DNA of 64,000 bases from Streptomyces mirabilis (GCF_039503195.1 NZ_JBCJKP010000001.1:9114001-9178000), one strand, 5' to 3'; numbered from the stretch's first letter, positions 40,010 to 48,860 are shown. Notes: generated by a model not told the origin, from the sequence alone. Translations and numbers: made by a program.

Positions 40010-41095
40010 CTACCTCCCCGACGTGGCCTCGCGCTGGTGCGGTATGCCCGCCTCGAGCAGCTCCGCCCCGCCCGGCTGCAGCGCCACCGTCCGCGCGGGC
40101 GCCGGAATCCGGATGCCCTCCTGCCGGTACCGCTTGTGCAGGCGCTTGATGAACTCGTGCTTGATCCGGTACTGGTCGCTGAACTCCCCGACGCCGAGGA
40201 TGACGCTGAAGCTGATGCGGGAGTCGCCGAAGGTGTGGAAGCGGACGGCGGGCTCGTGGTCCGGGACGGCGCCGGTGATCTCGGTCATCGTCTCGGTGAC
40301 GACCTCGGTGGTCACGCGTTCGACATGCTCCAGGTCGCTGTCGTAGCCGACGCCGACCTGGACGATGAGGGTCATCTGCTGCTCGGGGCGGTTGAAGTTG
40401 GTCATGTTGGTGCCCGCGAGCTGGGCGTTGGGGATGATGACCAGGTTGTTGGAGAGCTGACGGACCGTCGTGTTGCGCCAGTTGATGTCGACGACGTAGC
40501 CCTCCTCGCCGCTGCTGAGCCGTATGTAGTCGCCGGGCTGGACCGTCTTCGAGGCGAGGATGTGGACGCCCGCGAAGAGGTTGGCGAGGGTGTCCTGCAG
40601 GGCGAGCGCCACCGCGAGACCGCCCACACCCAGGGCCGTGAGCAGCGGGGCTATGGAGATGCCCAGCGTCTGCAGCATGACGAGGAAGCCCATCGCCAGC
40701 ACCACGACCCGGGTGATGTTGACGAAGATGGTGGCCGAACCCGCGACACCCGAGCGGGACTGGGCCAGCGACCTGACGAGACCGGTGATGACCCGGGCCG
40801 CGGTCAGGGTCGCGACGAAGATGAGGACGACGGTCAGGACCTTGTTGACGTTGCGTCCGACCGGAGCCGTCAGCGGAAGCACCGCGCCCGCCGCCGAGAC
40901 ACCCGCGGCGATCGCTCCCCAGGGGACGAGCGTACGCAGCGCGTCGACGATGAAGTCGTCACCGCTCCACCGGGTGCGCGAGGCGTGCTTGCCGAGCCAG
41001 CGCAGCAGTATGCGCAGCAGGAACGCGGCCAGCAGTCCCGCCACCACGGGTATCCCGGCCATCAACAGGTCGTCCAGTGTGAGGGAGTGTTTCAC
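40010..41095 (-). CDS. MscS-family mechanosensitive ion channel
   Basis: The 361-residue membrane protein has about four N-terminal helices. The pore-lining segment, near residues 145-170, is rich in Gly and Ala (LLTALGVGGLAVALALQDTL). The MscS beta domain with SGEEGYVVDINWRNTTVRQL follows, then the cytoplasmic alpha/beta domain. It releases solutes on hypo-osmotic shock. The GTG at 41095 has GGGAGG 6 bases upstream; an ATG 66 bp earlier would add a charged, His/Pro-rich extension without a ribosome site. It is a single gene. Confidence 0.92.
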   Translation of the reverse strand: MKHSLTLDDLLMAGIPVVAGLLAAFLLRILLRWLGKHASRTRWSGDDFIVDALRTLVPWGAIAAGVSAAGAVLPLTAPVGRNVNKVLTVVLIFVATLTAARVITGLVRSLAQSRSGVAGSATIFVNITRVVVLAMGFLVMLQTLGISIAPLLTALGVGGLAVALALQDTLANLFAGVHILASKTVQPGDYIRLSSGEEGYVVDINWRNTTVRQLSNNLVIIPNAQLAGTNMTNFNRPEQQMTLIVQVGVGYDSDLEHVERVTTEVVTETMTEITGAVPDHEPAVRFHTFGDSRISFSVILGVGEFSDQYRIKHEFIKRLHKRYRQEGIRIPAPARTVALQPGGAELLEAGIPHQREATSGR

Positions 41096-41413
41096 CGGCC
41101 GCCTCCCGTGCGACGGAGGGGAAGGCCCGTGGGCCGGATGTGCTGTGTCGTCACTTGCCACCTGCTCGAATCCGGGAATGCACGATCACGCCCGGACGCG
41201 TGTTCGCCGTCCGGGGCGACCTCTCATCCTGCCGTACTCACGGGTACGTCCGTTACCGGGCCCACATGCTTCCGGCACACCTGCCGACCACGCCTGCCGA
41301 TGTCCCTGCCGACCACTCCTGTCGGTCCGTCACCAGGGTCTCGGCCGGGGCCGATCCGGTCGAGACCGACCCGACCGGGCCGAGGAGCGCGACACGGCAC
41401 CGGCCCCGGCCCG
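41096..41413. other. Intergenic region, no gene seen
   Basis: About 320 bases between the MscS start and the crotonase stop carry no supportable gene. Confidence 0.4.
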
Positions 41414-42178
41414 CTACCGCGCCGTGAACGAGCCGTGCCGCCCGGCTCCCGACGCGAAGCGGGCGGCGCCCTCCATGCCCTCGGCCAACACGTCCATGCC
41501 GTAACGGAGTTCGACGCGCATGGCCGCCTCCTCGACCAGGCCCTCCTGGTCGAGGACCGACGCGCGGTCGCTGCGCAGGCAGGACTGGGGGAAGTCGGCG
41601 ATGGCCGCGGCGAGTTCCTCGGCCTCGGCCCGGGCGCGGCCGGTCGGGACGAGCCGGTTGGCGAGGCCCATCTCGTACGCCTCGGCGGCCGGGACCGCGC
41701 GGCCGGTGAGGATCATGTCCATCGCACGGCTTGCGCCGATGAGGCGGGGGAGCCGTACGGTGCCGCCGTCGATGAGCGGGACGCCCCAACGGCGGCAGAA
41801 GACGCCGAAGACGGCGTCCTGCTCGGCGACCCGCAGATCGCACCAGAGTGCCAGTTCCAGGCCGCCCGCCACGGCATGCCCGGCGACCGCCGCGATGACC
41901 GGCTTGGACAGCCGCAGCCGGGTGGGACCCATCGGCCCGTCACCGTCCTCCGCGACCCTGTTGCCGTACTCGGTGCCGATCGCCTTGAGGTCCGCGCCGG
42001 CGCAGAACGTGCCGCCCTCGCCCCAGAGCACCGCCACCCGGGCCGTCTCGTCCGCCTCGAACTCCCGAAAGGCGTCGGCGAGTTCGGCGGCGGTCGGCCC
42101 GTCCACGGCGTTGCGGGCGGCGGGGCGGGAGAGGATGACCGTGGTGACGTACCCCTGGCGTTCGATCCGGACCGACAT
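41414..42178 (-). CDS. Enoyl-CoA hydratase/isomerase (crotonase) family protein
   Basis: The 254-residue protein has the crotonase oxyanion-hole motifs GTFCAGADLKAIG and AGHAVAGGLELALWCDLR. The usual Pro-Glu pair before LGxxPGxGG is not visible: the segment reads FGVFCRRWGVPLIDGGTVRL. Plain hydratase activity is therefore uncertain, and an isomerase or other CoA-ester reaction is possible. It is a single gene on the minus strand with no fatty-acid or catabolic partners beside it. The ATG at 42178 is preceded by GGAGAAGGGG. Confidence 0.85.
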   Translation of the reverse strand: MSVRIERQGYVTTVILSRPAARNAVDGPTAAELADAFREFEADETARVAVLWGEGGTFCAGADLKAIGTEYGNRVAEDGDGPMGPTRLRLSKPVIAAVAGHAVAGGLELALWCDLRVAEQDAVFGVFCRRWGVPLIDGGTVRLPRLIGASRAMDMILTGRAVPAAEAYEMGLANRLVPTGRARAEAEELAAAIADFPQSCLRSDRASVLDQEGLVEEAAMRVELRYGMDVLAEGMEGAARFASGAGRHGSFTAR

Positions 42179-42272
42179 CGTGCTGTCCCCTTCTCCCGGC
42201 CAAGTACGCCTTCTCCTGAGCGGCGTACGGGGAGGTTACTCCGGAGCTTCCGGTGGCGCAGAGCCGTGCCGC

Positions 42273-43367
42273 TCAGATCACCTTCAGACGGACCAGCGCC
42301 CCCAGCGTCAGCGCCCCGGGCAGCAGCGGCACCCACACCGTGATGATCCGGTACGCCAGCACGACCGCCGTCGCCACGGCCACCGGGCCGCCCGCCGCCA
42401 CCAGTGCGACGATCAGCGCCGCCTCCACCGAACCGATGCCGCCTGGCGTGGGCACCATCGCGACGGCCGCCGTCGCGGCCAGATACGCGAGAGCCATGTG
42501 CAGGGGCGGCACCGCCAGGTTCATCGCCTGACCGACCGCGGCCAGCCCGGCGGCCTGCAGCAGCGGGAAGGCGAGCGATCCGCCCCACAGGGCGAGCGCG
42601 CGGGCCGGACGGGTGTGCACGGAGCGGGCCTCGCCGAGCGCGGTGCGCAGGAACGACCACACGGCCCCGCGCAGCCGTCGTACGAGAAGAAGCGTGGCCA
42701 CCGCGGCCAGGAGGACCACTCCCGCGGCGAGCAGCAAGGGGCCGATCGCGCCGGAGGGGAGGAGGGACCCGATGTGCAGGGCTCCCGGGAACGCGATGAG
42801 CAGGCCCACCAGGAGGGTCAGCCGGGCGATCGACTCCGCGAGCATGTAGAGCGCGAGCGCGGCGGAGGAGCGGGCGAGCGGCACGCCGCACACGGTCATG
42901 AAGCGCAGATTGACCGCGCCGGCGCCGAGACCGGTCGGCAGCAGGTGGTTGGCCGCGCCCGCGGCGAACTGGGTGGCGAGCAGCCGACGCGCGGGCAGCC
43001 GCTGCATGACCGCGCCCTGCCGGGCGGAGGCCGCGGCGACCCAGGTCAGGCAGGTCGCGACGGCGGCCGCCAGCAGCCACGGCCACTCGGCCGAGCGCAG
43101 ATGGCCGAAGCCCTCCATGAGGACGGACCGATGCCGCACCGCGACCACCAGGACGAGGGCGAGCGGGATCACGCACAGGACCGACCTGAGCGGGAAGCGT
43201 CGGGATCCTTGGGAGAACCCCTGGGGAAGCTTCTGGGGAAGTCGAACCGCTGTCACATCGGGAGAGGTTCTCCACGCCGCGCCAACGGGGGGTTGCGGGC
43301 GCGCGTCCGGCGGCTGACGTGCCGGGCAAGGTGCGGGAGGGGTCGTCGCCGTCGTGGATGCCGTCAT
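42273..43367 (-). CDS. UPF0104/lysylphosphatidylglycerol synthase-like membrane protein
   Basis: The 364-residue product has about eight transmembrane helices and the motifs FAAGAANHLLPTGLGAGAVN and MVPTPGGIGSVEAALI. The latter PxPGGxGxxE pattern is the hallmark of the YbhN/UPF0104 flippase-like family related to the membrane domain of MprF. No tRNA-dependent synthase domain is present. A lipid or glycolipid translocation role is likely, but the substrate is unknown. The ATG at 43367 follows TAAGGA and is preferred to longer frames upstream. It is divergent from the ABC exporter gene, sharing a 102-bp control region. Confidence 0.85.
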   Translation of the reverse strand: MTASTTATTPPAPCPARQPPDARPQPPVGAAWRTSPDVTAVRLPQKLPQGFSQGSRRFPLRSVLCVIPLALVLVVAVRHRSVLMEGFGHLRSAEWPWLLAAAVATCLTWVAAASARQGAVMQRLPARRLLATQFAAGAANHLLPTGLGAGAVNLRFMTVCGVPLARSSAALALYMLAESIARLTLLVGLLIAFPGALHIGSLLPSGAIGPLLLAAGVVLLAAVATLLLVRRLRGAVWSFLRTALGEARSVHTRPARALALWGGSLAFPLLQAAGLAAVGQAMNLAVPPLHMALAYLAATAAVAMVPTPGGIGSVEAALIVALVAAGGPVAVATAVVLAYRIITVWVPLLPGALTLGALVRLKVI

Positions 43368-43382
43368 GGATTCCTTACTGTC

Positions 43383-43419
43383 TTCTTCACTGGACTTCCT
43401 GTGTTCTTCACTGGACTTC
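43383..43419. repeat. Two 16-bp direct repeats 21 bp apart in the divergent promoter region
   Basis: TTCTTCACTGGACTTC occurs at 43383-43398 and again at 43404-43419. The 21-bp period equals two helical turns, so one protein could bind both on the same face of the DNA. It lies in the leader of the UPF0104 gene and upstream of the ABC exporter promoter. Confidence 0.75.
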
Positions 43420-43431
43420 GTCCGGGAATCA

Positions 43432-43462
43432 TTGACCTCAAGGTTGCTTGAGGTCCTACGGT
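43432..43462 (+). promoter_or_regulatory. MerR-type promoter with 19-bp spacer and central palindrome
   Basis: TTGACC (43432-43437) and TACGGT (43457-43462) are separated by 19 bases. The perfect inverted repeat GACCTCAAG-GTTG-CTTGAGGTC (43434-43455) fills the spacer. The overlong spacer with a central dyad is the classic layout of promoters activated by MerR/SoxR-family proteins. Transcription should start at about 43469, at the start codon itself. Confidence 0.85.
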
Positions 43463-43469
43463 CACTCCC

Positions 43470-45431
43470 ATGAGCATGGAGAGCACAGCCTGGACCCAGC
43501 TGTACAGCGTCATGAACGCGCAGCAGGAGCGTCGTCCCTTCGCCCGCGCGACCCTGCGTCGCATCGCCGCCTTCGCCCGTCCGCATCGCCGCCGCATCGG
43601 TCAGTTCGTGGTCCTCAGCGTGCTGACCGCGCTGCTGGCCGTCGCGACGCCGGTGCTCGCGGGGCGCGTCGTGGACGCCATCGTGTCCGGCGGTGAGGAA
43701 AGCACCGTCATCCGCCTTGCCGTGCTCATCGCACTCATCGCGCTCGCCGAGGCGGCGCTCGGGCTCCTCGGCCGCTGGCTGTCGGCGACGCTCGGTGAGG
43801 GGCTCATCCTCGATCTGCGCACGGCTGTGTTCGATCATGTGCAGCGCATGCCGGTCGCGTTCTTCACACGTACCCGTACGGGCGCGCTGGTCAGTCGACT
43901 CAACAACGACGTGATCGGCGCCCAGCGCGCCTTCAGCAACACGCTGTCCGGAGTCGTCAGCAATCTCGTCACGCTGCTGCTCACCCTCGCCGTCATGCTC
44001 ACCCTGTCCTGGCAGATCACCCTGCTCGCGCTGGTGCTGCTGCCGCTGTTCGTGGTGCCCGCACGGCGGACGGGCAGCCGGATGGCACGCCTGCAACGGG
44101 AGGCGGCGAACCTGAACGCGTCGATGGGCACCCGGATGACCGAGCGGTTCTCCGCGCCCGGCGCCACGCTCATCAAGCTCTTCGGGCGGCCCGAGGACGA
44201 GTCCGCGGAGTTCGCGGCGCGGGCCCGGCGGGTGCGGGACATCGGGGTGCGTACGGCGATGGCGCAGTCGGCGTTCATCACGGCCCTCACGCTGGTCTCC
44301 GCCCTGGCCCTGGCGCTCGTGTACGGGCTCGGCGGCTGGTTCGCCCTGCGCGGCAGCCTGGAGCCGGGCGCCGTCGTCTCACTGGCGTTGCTGCTGACCC
44401 GCCTGTACGCGCCGCTCACCTCGCTCGCCGGGGCGCGCGTCGAGGTCATGAGCGCCCTGGTGAGCTTCGAGCGCGTCTTCGAGGTGCTCGACCTTAAGCC
44501 GCTCATCGAGGAGAAACCGGACGCCCGTACGGTCCCGGAAGGTCCGGCGGCCGTGGAGTTCCAGGACGTCCGCTTCGCCTACCCCTCCGCCGACAAGGTC
44601 TCCCTAGCCTCCCTCGAGGAGGTCGCCGCCCTCGACACCCGGGGTGGCGCCGAGGTCCTGCACGGTGTGTCCTTCCGCGCCGAGCCCGGCCAGACCGTCG
44701 CCCTCGTCGGCTCCTCCGGCGCCGGCAAGTCCACCATCGCGCAACTGCTGCCGCGCCTGTACGACACCGACGAGGGCTCCGTCCGCATCGGCGGCGTCGA
44801 CGTCCGCGACCTGAGCGCCGAGTCGATGCGCGAGACTCTCGGCATGGTCACCCAGGACGGTCACCTCTTCCACGACTCGGTACGCGACAACCTGCTCCTG
44901 GCCCGCCCCTCCGCGACGGAGGACGACCTGTGGGACGTACTGCGCAGGTCCCGCCTCGAAGACCTCGTACGCTCGCTGCCCGACGGCCTCGACACCGTGG
45001 TCGGCGAGCGCGGTTACCGTCTCTCCGGCGGCGAGCGCCAGCGCATGACCATCGCCCGGCTGCTGCTCGCCCGCCAGCGTGTCGTCATCCTCGACGAGGC
45101 CACCGCCCATCTGGACAACACCTCGGAGGCGGCGGTCCAGGAGGCGCTCACCGAGGCGCTGGAAGGACGCACGGCCGTGGTGATCGCACACCGGCTGTCC
45201 ACCGTGCGGACCGCGGACGTGATCCTCGTCGTGGAGGCCGGGCGGATCGTGGAGCGGGGCACGCACGAGGAGTTGCTCACGGCGGAGGGCCGGTACGCGG
45301 AGCTGTACCGGACCCAGTTCAAGAAGGATCGGGAAGTCGGCAAGGACCGGGAAGTCGGCAAGGACCGGGAAGTCGGCACGGACCGGGACGGCGTGGCGGA
45401 GGTCGCCGTCGCGGCGGAGGCGATCCCGTAG
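43470..45431 (+). CDS. ABC exporter, fused membrane and ATPase domains, predicted leaderless
   Basis: The 653-residue half-transporter has six membrane helices (about residues 40-330). The ATPase domain has Walker A VGSSGAGKSTIAQLL, signature LSGGERQRMT, Walker B RVVILDEATAHLD and the switch histidine (IAHRLSTV). It would dimerise and export drugs, lipids or peptides. An insertion of about 20 residues precedes the Walker A domain. The C-terminus carries three exact repeats KDREVG. No ribosome site precedes the ATG at 43470, and the MerR-type promoter ends 7 bases before it, so the mRNA is probably leaderless. No MerR gene is in the window. A hairpin (45451-45485) follows. Confidence 0.93.
   Translation: MSMESTAWTQLYSVMNAQQERRPFARATLRRIAAFARPHRRRIGQFVVLSVLTALLAVATPVLAGRVVDAIVSGGEESTVIRLAVLIALIALAEAALGLLGRWLSATLGEGLILDLRTAVFDHVQRMPVAFFTRTRTGALVSRLNNDVIGAQRAFSNTLSGVVSNLVTLLLTLAVMLTLSWQITLLALVLLPLFVVPARRTGSRMARLQREAANLNASMGTRMTERFSAPGATLIKLFGRPEDESAEFAARARRVRDIGVRTAMAQSAFITALTLVSALALALVYGLGGWFALRGSLEPGAVVSLALLLTRLYAPLTSLAGARVEVMSALVSFERVFEVLDLKPLIEEKPDARTVPEGPAAVEFQDVRFAYPSADKVSLASLEEVAALDTRGGAEVLHGVSFRAEPGQTVALVGSSGAGKSTIAQLLPRLYDTDEGSVRIGGVDVRDLSAESMRETLGMVTQDGHLFHDSVRDNLLLARPSATEDDLWDVLRRSRLEDLVRSLPDGLDTVVGERGYRLSGGERQRMTIARLLLARQRVVILDEATAHLDNTSEAAVQEALTEALEGRTAVVIAHRLSTVRTADVILVVEAGRIVERGTHEELLTAEGRYAELYRTQFKKDREVGKDREVGKDREVGTDRDGVAEVAVAAEAIP
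45324..45377 (+). repeat. Three 18-bp tandem repeats encoding KDREVG
   Basis: Units at 45324, 45342 and 45360 are identical except for one T/C difference in the first. They extend the exporter's cytoplasmic tail in frame. Confidence 0.9.
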
Positions 45432-45450
45432 GACCGCCGGCCGACGCCCC

Positions 45451-45485
45451 GCCCCGCCGGATCACCCGATCCGGGGGAGCGGGGC
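45451..45485. terminator. Terminator hairpin between convergent exporter genes
   Basis: Outer arms 45451-45457 and 45479-45485 and inner arms 45457-45462 and 45469-45474 pair to make a GC-rich hairpin. It lies between the convergent ABC and MMPL genes. Confidence 0.65.
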
Positions 45486-45500
45486 GGCAGCGAGGTGCCG

Positions 45501-47876
45501 TCAGTCGGCCGTCGACGGGGTGAGGGCCACGGACTCTGGTACGACGTGGGCGGGGCTGAGCCGGTCGCCCTCGATGTCGAGGTCGGGCAGGCGCCGCTCC
45601 AGCCACGTCGGCAGCCACCAGGCGGCGTGCCGGGTCAGTGCCAGGACGGCCGGGACGAAGGTCATCCGGATGACGAACGCGTCGAGCAGGACACCGGCGG
45701 CGAGTGCGAAGGCGATCTGTTTGAGCATCGTGCTGTCGGAGGTGAGGAAGGCGGCGAAGACCGAGGTCATGATGAGGGCCGCGGCCGTCACGACCCGCCC
45801 GCTGTGCCGCGCGCCGCTGTGCACGGCGCCCAGCGGATTCCCGGTGTGGAGGTAGGACTCCCGCATCCTCGAGACGAGGAAGACCTCGTAGTCCATCGCG
45901 AGGCCGAACAGCACGGCCAGCAGGATGATCGGCAGGAAGCTGCTGACCGGTCCGGTGGTGTCCACACCGATCAGGCTGCCGAGGTGGCCCAGTTGGAAGA
46001 CGCCGACCACGGCGCCGAGGGTCGCCGCGATCGAGAGAAGAAAGCCCGCCGCAGCCTTGAGAGGCACCACCAGCGAGCGGAAGACCAGGAGCAGCAGGAG
46101 CAGCGAAAGCCCGATCACGACGGCGGCGAAGGGGATCAGCGCCGAGTTGAGCTTCCCGGCGACGTCGACGCTCACGGCGGTGCTGCCGGTGACCTGGACG
46201 GTGGCGCCGGTGTCCCGCAGGATCGCGGCCCGGTCGTCGCGGATGGAGTTGACCAGCGTCTTGGTGGCCGGGTCGCTGGGGGCACTGTCCGGTATCACCT
46301 GGATGAGCGCGGTGTGGGTGGCCGGGTTGGCCACGGGTTTGCCGACGGTGGCCACGTCGGGCAGCGCGCCGATGGTGGCGGCGACCCGCTGGGCGGCCGT
46401 GGTGGGGTCGGAGCTGTGGCTGGTGTCGGCCAGCACGAGGAGCGGGCCGTTGAACCCGGGCCCGAGCTTCTCGCCGACTCTGTCGAAGGCGATGCGCTGA
46501 GAGGAGGATTCGGGCGCGGTGCCGTTGTCGGGCAGGGCGAGGCGCATGTCGTGGGCGGGCCAGGCGAGCGCGCCGAGGGAGGCCACCACCGCGACCAGGG
46601 TCAGCAGGGGGCGGCGGGTGACGAGCCGGAACCAGCGCTCGGCGGCGTTGGCGGCCGCGCCCGCGACGTGTTCGCCGGCACGGCTCACGACGTGTTCGCC
46701 GGTACCGCCGGCGACGCTCTCCCCGGTACCGCCGGCGACGTTGTCGCCGGTACCGCTCAGGACGTTCTCCCCGGTGGCGCTCGCGAGGCTGTCGCCGGTG
46801 GCGCCGACGGCGTCCTCGCCCGCACCGCCGACGGCCTGCTCACGGCACATCGCGCGGGAGCCCGGCCCGGGCGTCAGGCGGGTACCGGCGAAGCCGAGGA
46901 TCGCGGGCAGCAGGGTGGTCGCGACCAGTACGGCGATCAGCACCGCGCCGGCGGCGGCCAGTCCCATGGCCGTCAGATAGGGGATGCCGACCACGGTGAG
47001 GCCGGTCATCGCGATGACCACGGTGAGTCCGGCGAACACCACGGCGCTGCCCGCCGTGCCCACCGCCAGCGCGGCCGACTCCTCCGGCTCCATGCCGTGG
47101 GCGAGGTGGAACCGGTGACGGCTGACGATGAACAGGGCGTAGTCGATGCCGACCGCGAGCCCGATCATCAGCGCCAGGCTCTGCGCGGTCGAGGAGATCG
47201 AGACGGTCCCGGTGAGCGACAGCGCACCGAAGATGGCCGTGGCGACACCGAAGAGCGCCGTGACGACGGGGATTCCGGCGGTCAGCAGGGAGCCGAAGGT
47301 CAGAGTGAGGATGACCAGGGCGACGCCGACGCCGATGATGTCGCTTCGGTGGGACTCCGACGGGGCGTTGCCGAACGCGGAGCCGCCGATGTCGACCCGC
47401 ATGCCCTGCTGGTTCGCTCCGGCCACGGCGGACGTGAGTTCGTCCAGCGCGTTCGGCTCCAACGCGCTCTGCGGGACCTCGTAGCGCACCTGCGCGACGG
47501 CGGTGGTGCCGTCGGTGGAGACGGTGTGAGCGTCGAACGGGCTCACCACCGTGGCGACTTGGGGCGCGGACGCGGCCGCGTCCAGGGCGGCCCGGATACG
47601 GGCGCTGTCGGCCGGGTCGGTCACCTTCTGGCCGTCCGTCGCGGTGAACACGATCTGCGCGCTCGTGCCGGAGAAGGTGGGGAAGTCGGTCTTCATCCGG
47701 TCCAGGGCCCGCTGGGACTCGGAGCCGGGGATCGAGAAGGTGTTGTCGAGCTTGCCGGTGCCGCCGAAGGCCGTCATGCAGACCACGGCGGCCGCGACCA
47801 GCGCCAGCCACAGGGCCAGCATGCGTCGTCGGCGGCGGAAGGCGAGGCGCCCGAGGCGGTGAAGGAAGGCGGGCAT
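45501..47876 (-). CDS. MMPL/RND family exporter
   Basis: The 791-residue protein has about twelve transmembrane helices in two homologous halves, each with an extracytoplasmic porter domain, as in actinobacterial MMPL transporters of lipids and drugs. The proton-relay regions GLAVGIDYALFIVSRHR and LFGLAMDYEVFLVSRMRE carry the conserved Asp-Tyr pairs. Between the halves is a linker of tandem 8-residue repeats (GTGENVLS type). The ATG at 47876 starts MPAFLHRLGRLAFRRRRR, the usual N-terminus. It is divergent from a TetR gene with two operator palindromes between them, so TetR repression is likely. Confidence 0.93.
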   Translation of the reverse strand: MPAFLHRLGRLAFRRRRRMLALWLALVAAAVVCMTAFGGTGKLDNTFSIPGSESQRALDRMKTDFPTFSGTSAQIVFTATDGQKVTDPADSARIRAALDAAASAPQVATVVSPFDAHTVSTDGTTAVAQVRYEVPQSALEPNALDELTSAVAGANQQGMRVDIGGSAFGNAPSESHRSDIIGVGVALVILTLTFGSLLTAGIPVVTALFGVATAIFGALSLTGTVSISSTAQSLALMIGLAVGIDYALFIVSRHRFHLAHGMEPEESAALAVGTAGSAVVFAGLTVVIAMTGLTVVGIPYLTAMGLAAAGAVLIAVLVATTLLPAILGFAGTRLTPGPGSRAMCREQAVGGAGEDAVGATGDSLASATGENVLSGTGDNVAGGTGESVAGGTGEHVVSRAGEHVAGAAANAAERWFRLVTRRPLLTLVAVVASLGALAWPAHDMRLALPDNGTAPESSSQRIAFDRVGEKLGPGFNGPLLVLADTSHSSDPTTAAQRVAATIGALPDVATVGKPVANPATHTALIQVIPDSAPSDPATKTLVNSIRDDRAAILRDTGATVQVTGSTAVSVDVAGKLNSALIPFAAVVIGLSLLLLLLVFRSLVVPLKAAAGFLLSIAATLGAVVGVFQLGHLGSLIGVDTTGPVSSFLPIILLAVLFGLAMDYEVFLVSRMRESYLHTGNPLGAVHSGARHSGRVVTAAALIMTSVFAAFLTSDSTMLKQIAFALAAGVLLDAFVIRMTFVPAVLALTRHAAWWLPTWLERRLPDLDIEGDRLSPAHVVPESVALTPSTAD
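46665..46832 (-). repeat. Seven 24-bp tandem repeats inside the MMPL gene
   Basis: Units start at 46665, 46689, 46713, 46737, 46761, 46785 and 46809, with a partial eighth. They code on the minus strand for eight-residue units of the type GTGENVLS and GTGEHVVS in the cytoplasmic linker between the two transporter halves. Confidence 0.9.
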
Positions 47877-47909
47877 GGCGCTCCATGGTGAGAAAGCGGT
47901 CCCAGAAAC

Positions 47910-47948
47910 TGGCAGTCCTGCCACAATAACAAAATGGCAGGACTGCCA
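47910..47948. promoter_or_regulatory. Two palindromic operators between MMPL and TetR genes
   Basis: TGGCAGTCCTGCCA (47910-47923) and TGGCAGGACTGCCA (47935-47948) are each TGGCAG-N2-CTGCCA dyads and are also exact reverse complements of each other. Their centres are 25 bp apart. This is a likely double site for the divergent TetR regulator. Confidence 0.85.
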
Positions 47949-47977
47949 AATTTTCTCGGGACTGGGATACTCGGGGT

Positions 47978-48613
47978 GTGGAGAGCGCGACAGAACCGGG
48001 ACGCAGGGAACAGAACAAGCGGCGCACGCATGAGGCGCTGATCCACGCGGCGGCGCGGCTGTTCCAGGACAACGGCTACGAGGCGACGACCGTGCGGGAC
48101 ATCGCCGCCGCCGCGGGCGTCGGGGAGCGGACCTTCTTCCGCTACTTCCCCTCCAAGGAGAGCCTGATCCTGCAGCACGTCCGGGACTTCATCCCGCTGC
48201 TGGAGGAGGCGATCCGGGCCCGCCCACAGGGTGAAACTCCCCTTGCGGCCCTGCGCAACGCCGTCCTGGAGCTCGCCGGTCGCGACGACTGGGCCGCCGG
48301 GATCCTCCTCGCCGGACCGCAGCCCCTGTCGACCGCTCCGTCCGGGCGCGGCGAACGCTTCCTCCTGTTCGACCTGGAGGAAGCCGTCGCATCGGCGTTC
48401 CTGGACCGCATGACGCTGGACGGTGCCGACCCGGCCGCGCCGGAAAGCGTGCTGCGGGCGTCCGTTCTGGCCCGCGCGGGAGTGGGCGTACTGCGTGCCC
48501 TGCGACTCACCTACGCCCGCCTGCCGGAGGCGACGCGCGACGAGATCGGCGTCCTCGACTTCGCCCACGCGGCCTTCGCGACGCTGACGGATGCGGAGGG
48601 GGGCACCTCGTAG
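47978..48613 (+). CDS. TetR family regulator of the MMPL exporter
   Basis: The 211-residue protein has an N-terminal TetR helix-turn-helix (about residues 15-60: VRDIAAAAGVGERTFFRYFP) and an all-helical ligand domain. It starts at a GTG without an ATG alternative before the DNA-binding domain. It is divergent from the MMPL gene, and the paired TGGCAG-N2-CTGCCA sites lie 30-70 bp upstream, so it probably represses itself and the exporter until a substrate binds. The inducer is unknown. Confidence 0.9.
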   Translation: MESATEPGRREQNKRRTHEALIHAAARLFQDNGYEATTVRDIAAAAGVGERTFFRYFPSKESLILQHVRDFIPLLEEAIRARPQGETPLAALRNAVLELAGRDDWAAGILLAGPQPLSTAPSGRGERFLLFDLEEAVASAFLDRMTLDGADPAAPESVLRASVLARAGVGVLRALRLTYARLPEATRDEIGVLDFAHAAFATLTDAEGGTS

Positions 48614-48730
48614 GGGGCGACGCCGACGGCTCGGCACCGTTCATGAGCGAAGAGTCAGGGTTGATGCCTCCGCCTGGGCAGTGCTTCTGTGTCGTGGGCT
48701 GTTCAGCGGGAGGAGCGCGAGGGAACGTGT

Positions 48731-48860
48731 CCGGGTACGAGGGCACTCGTCGTGCTGAACGCCGGCGTGAGCATGGGCGTCCTCGCCGGAACGGCCTTCA
48801 CCGTGCTGGTGATCACGGCTCTCGTCACGACGGCCATGGCCGGGTCGCTGCTGTCCGCAC
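48731..48860 (+). pseudogene. C-terminal fragment of a CPA2-type Na+/H+ antiporter
   Basis: The frame encodes TRALVVLNAGVSMGVLAG then FTVLVITALVTTAMAGSLL, which matches the last two helices of KefB-like cation/proton antiporters. Everything upstream of these helices is missing. It is the first of three gene fragments in a decayed stretch. Confidence 0.55.
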
